DNA of 64,000 bases. It comes from Saccharopolyspora hordei (lineage in GTDB: Bacteria; Actinomycetota; Actinomycetes; Mycobacteriales; Pseudonocardiaceae). Below are positions 56,538 through 64,000 of this stretch, in pieces; position 1 is the stretch's first letter; every line of letters starts with the position of its first letter. The stretch is from positions 3,633,001 to 3,697,000 of the forward strand of contig NZ_JACCFJ010000001.1 in assembly GCF_013410345.1 (NCBI RefSeq). Direction: 5' to 3'. The position numbers were made by a program, and so were the translations under genes. Under the pieces are notes generated by a model, which was not told where the DNA came from, ran no database searches, and saw nothing but the letters and a program-made list of their open reading frames with translations.

Positions 56538-57302
56538 ATGAACAACGCCAAGGGCAGGGTGGACCTGGACGTCGTCGGGCACACCGCGTGGATCACCATC
56601 GACAACCCGGACCGGCGCAACGCGATGACCGCACGCATGTGGCGGCAGGTCCCGGAGCTGCTGACCGCGGTCGCCGAGGATCCCGCGGTGCGCGTGGTGG
56701 TGCTGACCGGCGCCGGGAGCACGTTCTGCGCCGGGGCGGACATCTCCGAGCTGCCGGAGATCGAGGGGGCGGCGGAGAACCCGACGGTGGCCGCCGAGCA
56801 AGCCCTGCTGAGCTGCCCGCTGCCGACCATCGCGCTGGTCAACGGGCTGTGCGTGGGTGGTGGCTGCCAGCTGGCCGCGGCGTGCGACATCCGGGTCTCG
56901 GCGGCCTCAGCGGAGTTCGGCATCACCCCGGCCAAGCTCGGCATCGTCTACCCGCCGTCGAGCATCGCCCGGCTCACCGAGCTGGTCGGGCCCTCCGCGG
57001 CGAAGCTGCTGCTGTTCTCGGCGGACTTCGTCGACGCCGCGCACGCGCAGCGGATGCGCCTGGTCGACGAGGTGGTCGACGACCCGCGGGAGCGCGTGGA
57101 GCAGCTCGCGGCGACCATCGCCTCCCGCTCCCAGCTCACCGTGCGCGCCTCCAAGGAGCTGGTCGACCTGGCCCACCGCGGCCTGCCCCTGGACGACGCG
57201 GCCGCCCGGTGGCAGCGGACGTCGGCCGAGGCCGGTGAGAGCGCCGAGGGCATCGCCGCGTTCCTGGAACGCCGCCCGCCGGAGTTCCCCTACGGCCGCT
57301 GA
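56538..57302 (+). CDS. Crotonase-superfamily (enoyl-CoA hydratase/isomerase-like) protein
   Basis: A 254-residue protein of the crotonase fold: NPDRRNAMT, GAGSTFCAGADISEL for the CoA oxyanion hole, and VGGGCQLAAACDI. The two catalytic glutamates of classical hydratase are missing: the position after GGGC is Gln111, and the PE of the second site reads PA (Pro131-Ala132). It is therefore likelier to be an isomerase, hydrolase or decarboxylase, or to act with another acid. No beta-oxidation neighbours. Confidence 0.87.
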   Translation: MNNAKGRVDLDVVGHTAWITIDNPDRRNAMTARMWRQVPELLTAVAEDPAVRVVVLTGAGSTFCAGADISELPEIEGAAENPTVAAEQALLSCPLPTIALVNGLCVGGGCQLAAACDIRVSAASAEFGITPAKLGIVYPPSSIARLTELVGPSAAKLLLFSADFVDAAHAQRMRLVDEVVDDPRERVEQLAATIASRSQLTVRASKELVDLAHRGLPLDDAAARWQRTSAEAGESAEGIAAFLERRPPEFPYGR

Positions 57303-57376
57303 CCGGCGTCCACATCGGACCCGCAGGCGGTACCGTGGTCTCCCGGACCGGCGGCTACGTCGAGGGGAGTAGGCGG

Positions 57377-58534
57377 ATGTCCGCTTCCGAGCCGACTCCC
57401 TCCGGGGACGGATCGAGCAGACTCGGGCGCATGCGGGTGGTGCGGGAGTGGAGCGCGGACGTGGCCCTGGCCGCGGAGGTCACGCTGGTCGGGCTGGTGG
57501 GCACGGCCGCGGCGGACCGGTGGTCGGGGACCGCGCTCCGGCCGGTGGACGCCCTCGGCTTCGGCCTGGTGGCCGCTGCGGGCGTGAGCCTGGTGCTGCG
57601 CCGGCGGCAGCCCGCCGTCACCGCCGGGGCAGTCGCGGTGTTCGTCGCCGCCTACCTGCTGCTGGGCTACACCTACGGCCCGGTCCTGCTGTCGCTGGTC
57701 GTGGCGGTCTACTCGCTGGCCCGGCACCGGCCGCTGACCACCTCGGTACCGGTCGCGCTGGGGGTGCTGGCGGTTCTGCTGCTGCACGTGGTCGTCCCCG
57801 GCTCGCGCCTGCCGGACCTGCTCGGGGTGGTCCCCGGCTCGGCGTGGGTGGTCGTGCCGTTCGCCGTGGGCAGCGTGGTGCGGGTGCAGCGCGAGGCGGT
57901 GGCGCGGGAGCGGGCCGAGCAGCTGCGGCAGCGCGTTGACGACGAGCGGTTGCGCATCGCGCGGGAGGTGCACGACGTCGTCGGGCACGGCCTGGCGGCG
58001 ATCAAGATGCAGGCCGACGTCGCGCTGCACGTGCTGGCGAAGAAGCCCGAGCAGGCGCAGGTGGCGCTCGAGGCGATCAGCCGCACCAGCAGCGAGGCGC
58101 TCGAGGAGCTGCGCGCAACCCTGGCCGTGGTGCGCCGGTCCACCGAGCACGAGCCGGGCCTGGCGCGGCTGGACGAGCTGCTGCGGCGCATGCGCGAGGC
58201 CGGGGTGACGGTGGAGTTGAGCACCGTCGGCCCGGAGCGCCCGCTGCCCGCGGTGGTCGACCTGACCTGCTACCGCGTCCTGCAGGAATCGCTGACCAAC
58301 GTGCTGCGGCACAGCACCGACAAGCGCGCCGAGGTGACCGTCGAGTACGCCGAGGACGCGGTCGTCCTCACCGTCACCAACCCGCTGCCGGGATCGCCGG
58401 ACGGGGGCGGCGGGCTCGGCCTGCCCGGCATGCGGCACCGGGTCGAGTCGCTGGGTGGCGAGGTCACGGCCGGACCGACCGCGGACCGCACCTTCACCGT
58501 CCACGCCCGCCTGCCCACCGGAGGGAACCCGTGA
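57377..58534 (+). CDS. NarL-type sensor histidine kinase
   Basis: A 385-residue kinase of the HisKA_3 class. About four to six hydrophobic helices (residues 35-168), a short linker, then the dimerisation/phospho-acceptor His199 in REVHDVVGHGLAAIKMQ, and the HATPase_c with NVLRHS and GLGLPGMRHRVESLGG. I start at ATG 57377 (GGGAG upstream). The sensed signal is unknown. The response regulator overlaps by four bases. Confidence 0.92.
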   Translation: MSASEPTPSGDGSSRLGRMRVVREWSADVALAAEVTLVGLVGTAAADRWSGTALRPVDALGFGLVAAAGVSLVLRRRQPAVTAGAVAVFVAAYLLLGYTYGPVLLSLVVAVYSLARHRPLTTSVPVALGVLAVLLLHVVVPGSRLPDLLGVVPGSAWVVVPFAVGSVVRVQREAVARERAEQLRQRVDDERLRIAREVHDVVGHGLAAIKMQADVALHVLAKKPEQAQVALEAISRTSSEALEELRATLAVVRRSTEHEPGLARLDELLRRMREAGVTVELSTVGPERPLPAVVDLTCYRVLQESLTNVLRHSTDKRAEVTVEYAEDAVVLTVTNPLPGSPDGGGGLGLPGMRHRVESLGGEVTAGPTADRTFTVHARLPTGGNP

Positions 58535-59184
58535 TCTCCGTGCTCATCGTCGACGACCAGGACCTGGTGCGCATCGGGCTGCGCACCCTCATCGACAACG
58601 AAGACGACCTGGTCTGCGCCGGGGAGGCTGCCGACGGCCTGGCCGCGGTGGCCGCGGCGCGCGAGCACCGTCCGGACGTGGTGCTCATGGACGTGCGGAT
58701 GGCCGGGGTCGACGGCCTGGAGGCCACCCGGCGGATCACCGCCGACCCCGACCTCGCCGCGACCAGGGTGATCGTGCTGACCACCTTCGAGATCGACGAG
58801 TACGTCTTCAGCGCGCTGCGCGCCGGGGCCAGCGGATTCCTGCTCAAGGACACCACCCCGGTCGAGCTGCTGCGGGCGATCCGGCTCGTGGCCGCGGGCG
58901 ATGCGCTGCTCGCGCCGTCGGCGACGCGCAAGCTGGTCCGCGAGTTCGTCTCGATGCAACCGCGGACGCGCCGCCCGCACCCCCAGCTGCACACGCTGAC
59001 CGAACGCGAGCGGGAGGTGCTCGGCTTGGTCGCCGAGGGGCTCAACAACGAGGAGATCGCCGAGCGGCTGGTGGTCAGCCCGGCCACCGCGCGCACCCAC
59101 GTGAGCCGGGCGATGGTCAAGCTCGGTGCGCGCGACCGCGCCCAGCTCGTGGTGTTCGCCTACCAGTCCGGTCTGGCCGACTAG
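58531..59184 (+). CDS. NarL/LuxR-family response regulator
   Basis: A 217-residue regulator with receiver Asp54 (VVLMDVRMAGVDG) and a LuxR HTH (LTEREREVLGLVAEGLNNEEIAERLVVSPATARTHVSRAMVKL). Partner of the upstream kinase; GTG overlaps its stop. The RNA-repair pair follows after 89 bases. Confidence 0.94.
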   Translation: MISVLIVDDQDLVRIGLRTLIDNEDDLVCAGEAADGLAAVAAAREHRPDVVLMDVRMAGVDGLEATRRITADPDLAATRVIVLTTFEIDEYVFSALRAGASGFLLKDTTPVELLRAIRLVAAGDALLAPSATRKLVREFVSMQPRTRRPHPQLHTLTEREREVLGLVAEGLNNEEIAERLVVSPATARTHVSRAMVKLGARDRAQLVVFAYQSGLAD

Positions 59185-59193
59185 CGACGGCGT

Positions 59194-59204
59194 CCACAGT
59201 GGAC
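59194..59204. promoter_or_regulatory. CCACAGTGGAC copy upstream of hen1
   Basis: A 13-base palindromic form GTCCACAGTGGAC (59192-59204) between the two-component system and hen1. One of five copies in the window. Confidence 0.5.
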
Positions 59205-59273
59205 CGATCTCGGGTCGGAGCGGATCGCGGAAACCGGCTGCGCCGCGACGAAGCACGGTGCCAGAATCCGGGC

Positions 59274-60677
59274 GTGTTCCTGAGCCTGACCACCACGCAC
59301 CGACCGGCGACCGACCTGGGTTTCCTGCTGCACAAGCACCCCGGGAAGGCGCAAGCGTTCCCGGTGGCCGGCGGCACCGCGCACGTCTTCTACCCCGTCG
59401 CCGAGCCGGACGAGTGCACCGCCGCGCTGCTGCTGGACGTCGACCCGGTCGGCCTGGTGCGCCGCAGGCACCACGACTCCTCCGCCCTCGGCCGGTACGT
59501 CAACGACCGGCCCTACGCCGCCGGGTCGCTGCTCGCGGTGGCCCTGGGCTCGGTGTTCCGCACGGCGCTGAACGGGCGGTGCGACGCGCGGCCCGAGCTG
59601 GCGGCCACCCCGGTCCCGCTGCGGATCAGGGTCCCCGCGCTGCCCTGCCGCGGCGGCGCTGACCTGGCCGTGCGGTTGTTCGAGCCGCTGGGCTGGCAGG
59701 TCGAGGCCGCACCGGTCCCGCTGGACCCGCACGTGCCGGCGTGGGGCGACTCGCCGTACGTGGACCTGCGGCTGTCCGGGCAGCTGCGGGTGTCCGAGGC
59801 GCTCAACCACCTGTACGTGCTCATCCCGGTGCTCGACGACGCCAAGCACTACTGGGTCGGCAGCGACGAGGTGGACAAGCTGCTGCGGGCCGGGGACGGC
59901 TGGCTCGCCGAGCACCCGGAGCGGGAGCTGATCAGCGAGCGCTACCTCGCGCACCGCCGGTCCTACGTCCGCTCCGCCCTCGCGCAGCTCGCCGACGAGA
60001 CCGGCGACGCCGAGACCGAACTGGACAACGCGCTGGCCGACCCGGTGGTGACGGCCCTGGACGACGGTGCGCCGCTGGCGGCGCAGCGGCGCGGCAGCGT
60101 GCTCGCGGTGCTCAAGACCAGCGGTGCGCGCCGCGTGCTGGACCTGGGGTGCGGCGGTGGGGCGCTGCTGGCCGACCTGCTCCGGGAGCCCTCGTTCACC
60201 GAGGTCGTCGGCGTGGACGTCTCGGCGCGGGCCCTGGAGGTGGCCGACCGCCGGTTCCAGCGGTTGCCGGAGCGCCAGCGCGCACGGCTCGTGCTGCGCC
60301 AGTCCGCGCTCACCTACGTCGACCCCGAGCTCGCCGGTTACGACGCCGCGGTGCTCATGGAGGTCGTCGAGCACGTCGACCCCACCCGGTTGCCCGCGCT
60401 GGAGCACGCGGTGTTCGCCGCCGCCCAGCCGCGCACCGTCGTGGTGACCACCCCGAACGTGGAGTACAACGTGCGGTTCGAGAGCGTGCCCGCCGGGCGG
60501 TTCCGGCACCCCGACCACCGCTTCGAGTGGACCCGGGCGCAGTTCCAGCAGTGGTGTGCCCGCGTCGCCGAGCGCCACGGCTACACCGTCGAGCAGCTGC
60601 CGGTGGGTCCGGTGGACCCACAGGTCGGCGCGCCGACGCAGCTGGCCGTGTTCACCAGGGCGGAGGTGTCCGCATGA
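59274..60677 (+). CDS. hen1: RNA 3'-terminal ribose 2'-O-methyltransferase Hen1
   Basis: A 467-residue two-domain enzyme. Residues 1-240 are the bacterial Hen1 N-terminal domain (FLSLTTTHRPATDLGFLLHKHPGKAQ), the rest a SAM methyltransferase with VLDLGCGGGALLADLL (288-303), the metal-site MEVVEHVDP (Glu363, Glu366, His367) and FRHPDHRFEW. It methylates the 3' end at a cut before ligation, so repaired RNA resists renewed cleavage. It pairs with Pnkp downstream (ATGA overlap). Start GTG 59274. Confidence 0.95.
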   Translation: MFLSLTTTHRPATDLGFLLHKHPGKAQAFPVAGGTAHVFYPVAEPDECTAALLLDVDPVGLVRRRHHDSSALGRYVNDRPYAAGSLLAVALGSVFRTALNGRCDARPELAATPVPLRIRVPALPCRGGADLAVRLFEPLGWQVEAAPVPLDPHVPAWGDSPYVDLRLSGQLRVSEALNHLYVLIPVLDDAKHYWVGSDEVDKLLRAGDGWLAEHPERELISERYLAHRRSYVRSALAQLADETGDAETELDNALADPVVTALDDGAPLAAQRRGSVLAVLKTSGARRVLDLGCGGGALLADLLREPSFTEVVGVDVSARALEVADRRFQRLPERQRARLVLRQSALTYVDPELAGYDAAVLMEVVEHVDPTRLPALEHAVFAAAQPRTVVVTTPNVEYNVRFESVPAGRFRHPDHRFEWTRAQFQQWCARVAERHGYTVEQLPVGPVDPQVGAPTQLAVFTRAEVSA

Positions 60678-63226
60678 GACTGTCCATCCCGGACATGTCG
60701 CTGGTGGTGCTCATCGGTGCCTCGGGGTCGGGCAAGTCGACCTTCGCCCGCACCCACTTCGCGCCGACCCAGGTGCTCTCCAGCGACTTCTTCCGCGGCC
60801 TGGTCGCCGACGACGAGAACGACCAGTCGGCCACCGCCGCGGCCTTCGACGCGCTGCACCACGTCGCGGGCAAGCGGCTGGCCGCCGGCCGGCTGACCGT
60901 GGTCGACGCGACGAACGTGCAGCGCAGCGCGCGGGCCGGCTTGGTCGAGCTGGCCCGGAAGCACCACGTGCTCCCGGTGGCGATCGTGCTCGACCTGCCC
61001 GAGTCGGTGTGCCGGGCGCGCAACGCCGAGCGCCCGGACCGCGACTTCGGGCCGCAGGTCGTGCGCAGGCACCGCGCCGAGCTGCGGCGGTCGCTGAAGT
61101 CCTTGCCGCGCGAGGGTTTCCGGCGGGTGCACGTGCTGCGCAGCGTCGAGGAGGTCGAGGCGGCCCGCGTCGAGGTGGAGCCGCTGCTCAACGACAAGCG
61201 GTCCGAGACCGGGCCGTTCGACGTGATCGGCGACGTGCACGGATGCCGCGCGGAGCTGGAGGCGCTGCTCGGCGAGCTGGGCTACGTCATCGAGCGGGAC
61301 GCCGAGCAGCGTCCGGTCGGCGCCCACCACCCGGACGGCCGGCGGGCGGTGTTCGTCGGCGACCTGGTCGACCGCGGCCCGGACACGCCCGGCGTGCTGC
61401 GCCTGGTGATGGGCATGGTCGCGGCCGGCACCGCGCTGGCGGTGTGCGGCAACCACGACGACAAGCTGGCCCGCGCGCTGCGCGGACGCGACGTCAGCAC
61501 CGGCCACGGGCTCGCCGAGTCGCTCGCGCAGCTGTCGGCCGAGCCGCCGGAGTTCCGCGAGCAGGTCCAGCGGTTCTGCGGCGAGCTGGTCGCGCACTAC
61601 GTGCTCGACGGCGGCAAGCTCGTCGTCGCGCACGCCGGGCTCCCCGAGCGCTACCACCGCCGCGCGTCCGGCACCGTGCGCAGCTTCGCGCTCCACGGCG
61701 ACACCACCGGCGAGACCGACGAGTTCGGGTTGCCCGTGCGCCACCCGTGGGCCGAGGAGTACCGCGGCGAGGCGACGGTGCTCTACGGCCACACGCCGGT
61801 GCCCGAAGCCGAGTGGGTCAACGGCACGATGTGCCTGGACACCGGCTGCGTGTTCGGCGGCAAGCTCACCGCGCTGCGCTACCCCGAGCGCACCGTGGTG
61901 TCCGTGCCCGCCCAGCACGTCTGGTACGAGCCGGAGCGACCGTTCCTGCCCGCTGACGCGCTGCCGCCGTCCGCGGAACCGGCGTCCCGGCGCGAGCCGC
62001 ACGTGCTCCACCTCGACGACGTCGCCGGGCGGCGGACCGTGCAGACCCGGCACCACGGGCGGATCACCGTCCAGCCCGAGCGCGCTGCCGCGGCGCTGGA
62101 GGTGATGAGCCGGTTCGCCATCGACCCGAGGTGGCTGGTGTACCTGCCGCCGACGATGGCCCCGGTCGCCACCTCGAAGCGTCCCGGCGTGCTGGAGCAC
62201 CCGGAGGAGGCGTTCGCCGGGTACCGGGCGGCCGGGGTGCAGGAGGTGGTGTGCGAGGAGAAGCACATGGGCTCCCGCGCGGTCGTCCTCGCCTGCCGGG
62301 ACGACGCGAAGCACCGGTTCGGGATCGAGGGCACCGGGACGGTGCACACCCGCACCGGGCGGCCGTTCTTCGCGCCCGAGCAGGAGGCCGAGCTGCTCGC
62401 CCGGGTGCGCGCGGCGGTGGGCTCCGCAGGGCTGTGGGACGAGCTGGGCAGCGACTGGCTGCTGCTCGACGCCGAGCTCATGCCGTGGAACGCCAAGGCG
62501 GAGGCGCTGATCACCGACCAGTACGCCGCGGTCGGGGCGGCGGCGGAGGCGGCGCTCCCACCCGCGCTGGAGGCGCTGTCGGCCGCGGCCGAGCGAGGCG
62601 TCGACGTGTCCGCGCTGCTGGAGAAGACTCGGGCTCGCGCGGACAACGCCGCCGCCTACCGCGAGGCCTACCGCCGCTACTGCTGGCCCACTGACGGTGT
62701 GCGCGGGGTCCGGCTGGCGCCGTTCCAGCTGCTGGCCACCGAAGGCCGGACCTACCACGACCGCGACCACCGCTGGCACCTGGAGCTGGCGGACCGGCTG
62801 GTGCGCGCCGACCCGGAGCTGTTCAGCCCGACCCGCTGGATCGCGGTGGACACCACCGACCCGGAGTCCACCGCCGCCGGGATCGCCTGGTGGGAGGAGC
62901 TCACCGGCGCCGGCGGTGAAGGTGCGGTGGTCAAGCCGGCGGCCGGCCTCGTCCGCGGGCAGCGCGGTCTCGTGCAGCCGGGGGTGAAGGTGCGCGGGCG
63001 GGAGTACCTGCGGATCATCTACGGCCCCGACTACACCGAGCCGGACCACCTCGACCGGTTGCGGCAGCGGGACCTCGGCCGCAAGCGCGGCCTGGCGACC
63101 CGTGAGCACGCGCTGGGGCTGGAGGCGCTGGAACGGCTGGCGCGCGGCGAACCGCTGTGGCGGGTGCACGAGTGCGTCTTCGCTGTGCTGGCCCTGGAGT
63201 CCGAGCCGGTGGACCCCCGGCTGTGA
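60674..63226 (+). CDS. pnkp: Polynucleotide kinase-phosphatase (RNA repair)
   Basis: An 850-residue three-domain repair enzyme. Kinase P-loop GASGSGKS (15-22, Lys21/Ser22); metallophosphatase with GDVHG (Asp187, His189), GDLVDRG and GNHD (261 region); ligase-adenylyltransferase domain with the nucleotide lysine Lys530 in EEKHMGSRAVV. Key residues coincide in position with Clostridium thermocellum Pnkp. Hen1 and Pnkp together heal and seal ribotoxin-cut RNA such as tRNA. GGAGG precedes the ATG, which overlaps hen1. Confidence 0.95.
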   Translation: MRLSIPDMSLVVLIGASGSGKSTFARTHFAPTQVLSSDFFRGLVADDENDQSATAAAFDALHHVAGKRLAAGRLTVVDATNVQRSARAGLVELARKHHVLPVAIVLDLPESVCRARNAERPDRDFGPQVVRRHRAELRRSLKSLPREGFRRVHVLRSVEEVEAARVEVEPLLNDKRSETGPFDVIGDVHGCRAELEALLGELGYVIERDAEQRPVGAHHPDGRRAVFVGDLVDRGPDTPGVLRLVMGMVAAGTALAVCGNHDDKLARALRGRDVSTGHGLAESLAQLSAEPPEFREQVQRFCGELVAHYVLDGGKLVVAHAGLPERYHRRASGTVRSFALHGDTTGETDEFGLPVRHPWAEEYRGEATVLYGHTPVPEAEWVNGTMCLDTGCVFGGKLTALRYPERTVVSVPAQHVWYEPERPFLPADALPPSAEPASRREPHVLHLDDVAGRRTVQTRHHGRITVQPERAAAALEVMSRFAIDPRWLVYLPPTMAPVATSKRPGVLEHPEEAFAGYRAAGVQEVVCEEKHMGSRAVVLACRDDAKHRFGIEGTGTVHTRTGRPFFAPEQEAELLARVRAAVGSAGLWDELGSDWLLLDAELMPWNAKAEALITDQYAAVGAAAEAALPPALEALSAAAERGVDVSALLEKTRARADNAAAYREAYRRYCWPTDGVRGVRLAPFQLLATEGRTYHDRDHRWHLELADRLVRADPELFSPTRWIAVDTTDPESTAAGIAWWEELTGAGGEGAVVKPAAGLVRGQRGLVQPGVKVRGREYLRIIYGPDYTEPDHLDRLRQRDLGRKRGLATREHALGLEALERLARGEPLWRVHECVFAVLALESEPVDPRL

Positions 63227-63233
63227 CCACCGG

Positions 63234-64000
63234 CTAGTGGAGGTCGCGCAGCAGGCGCTTGAGGACCTTCCCGGAGGGGTTGCGCGGCAGTTCGGTGCGG
63301 AACTCCACCTGCCGGGGCCGCTTGTAGTTCGCCAGGCGGTCCCGGCAGTGCGCCAGCACCTCCTCCGCGGACAGCTCCCCGTTGGCGACCACGAAGGCCT
63401 TGCCCACCTCGCCCAGCCGCTCGTCGGGCACGCCCACGACGGCCACGTCCGCGACCCCCTCCAGCCGGGCCAGCACCTGCTCGACCTCGGCCGGGTAGAC
63501 GTTGAACCCGCCGCAGATGTACATGTCCTTGAGCCGGTCGGTGATGGTGAGGTACCCGCGCTCGTCCAGCCGCCCCACGTCGCCGGTGTGCAGCCAGCCG
63601 TCGCGGTCGATCGCCTGCGCGGTGGCCTCCTCGTCGTCGAGGTAGCCGAGCATCACGTTGGGCCCGCGCACCTGGACCTCGCCCGCTTCCCCGGGCGGCA
63701 GCGGGGTCCCGTCGCGGTCGACGACCCGGACCTCCAGCCCGGAGGCGGCGCGACCGCAGGTGCGGGCCACCGTCTCGTCGTCGTCCTCGGGCCGGCACAT
63801 CGTCGCCACGACCGCTTCGGTGAGCCCGTAGGCGGTGAGCACGGTGTCGAAGCTGAGCTCCTGCTGCATCCGCTCCACCAGGACCACGGGGACGGTGGCC
63901 GCGCCGGTCACCGCCAGCCGCAGGCTGGACAGGTCGTGGCGGTCGCGGTCGGGGTGGTCGAGCATCGACTGGTAGATGGTCGGCGGCCCCGGCAGCACCG
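63234..64000 (-). CDS. Acyl-CoA synthetase / AMP-dependent ligase, C-terminal part (partial)
   Basis: The gene runs off the right edge; 254 residues of the C-terminal half are visible. ANL-superfamily motifs: [49 protein letters not shown] and the catalytic-lysine motif [11 protein letters not shown] at the end. It adenylates a carboxylic acid and joins it to CoA; the specificity part is outside the window. It ends seven bases from pnkp, tail to tail. Confidence 0.92.
   Translation of the reverse strand, partial: VLPGPPTIYQSMLDHPDRDRHDLSSLRLAVTGAATVPVVLVERMQQELSFDTVLTAYGLTEAVVATMCRPEDDDETVARTCGRAASGLEVRVVDRDGTPLPPGEAGEVQVRGPNVMLGYLDDEEATAQAIDRDGWLHTGDVGRLDERGYLTITDRLKDMYICGGFNVYPAEVEQVLARLEGVADVAVVGVPDERLGEVGKAFVVANGELSAEEVLAHCRDRLANYKRPRQVEFRTELPRNPSGKVLKRLLRDLH

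Overview
The window is a GC-rich chromosomal segment packed with genes. Many genes start with GTG or TTG, and many neighbours overlap by 4 bases (ATGA, GTGA, TTGA). The gene content points to an actinobacterium: an Mce operon with paired YrbE permeases, DUF3097 and DUF5313 families, an HRP1-like CBS protein with a DosR-like regulator, and an actinobacterial hopanoid cluster. A Saccharopolyspora-like member of the Pseudonocardiaceae fits best, but that is inference from gene content. I saw no rRNA, tRNA, insertion sequence, phage gene or CRISPR array.

Left part (1-17.4 kb), mixed housekeeping: an amidase end; an aldehyde dehydrogenase lacking two catalytic residues; an MFS transporter divergent from an FCD-type GntR regulator, with a perfect inverted-repeat operator between them; AraC regulator plus VOC protein; NfeD plus SPFH membrane pair; DUF3097; threonine dehydratase; a double universal stress protein; a LarA-like DUF2088 enzyme; GNAT; LCP cell-wall ligase; beta-carbonic anhydrase; a FAD amine oxidase.

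Lipid part (17.5-38.4 kb). A three-gene rightward operon begins with an unusual fusion of a GT28/MGDG-synthase-like glycosyltransferase to a WS/DGAT-type acyltransferase, followed by a DMT-type membrane protein and an SDR. It meets tail to tail a seven-gene leftward hopanoid operon, hpnC-hpnD-hpnE-polyprenyl synthase-shc-hpnG-hpnH, that should build the C30 hopene from prenyl diphosphates and extend it with adenosine. Divergent from that is a nine-gene Mce lipid-import operon (yrbEA, yrbEB, mceA-F, one Mce-associated protein). Its ATPase is not in the window.

Right part (38.4-64 kb): a DUF1537 sugar-acid kinase; a BCCT osmolyte transporter; a cytosolic histidine kinase with six tandem HAMP units, GAF, HisKA/HATPase and REC, in an operon with a DosR-like regulator and next to an HRP1-like CBS protein; a polar amino-acid ABC importer with a sarcosine-oxidase-like enzyme; a copper module (CopZ, CopA) with a CsoR-type operator; cold-shock protein; amine oxidase; a crotonase lacking the classical glutamates; a NarL-type two-component system; and the Hen1-Pnkp RNA repair pair. 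The window ends inside an acyl-CoA ligase.

Convergent gene pairs are often separated by strong hairpins. A palindromic 11-mer, CCACAGTGGAC, occurs five times, and other pairs of motifs recur upstream of genes.
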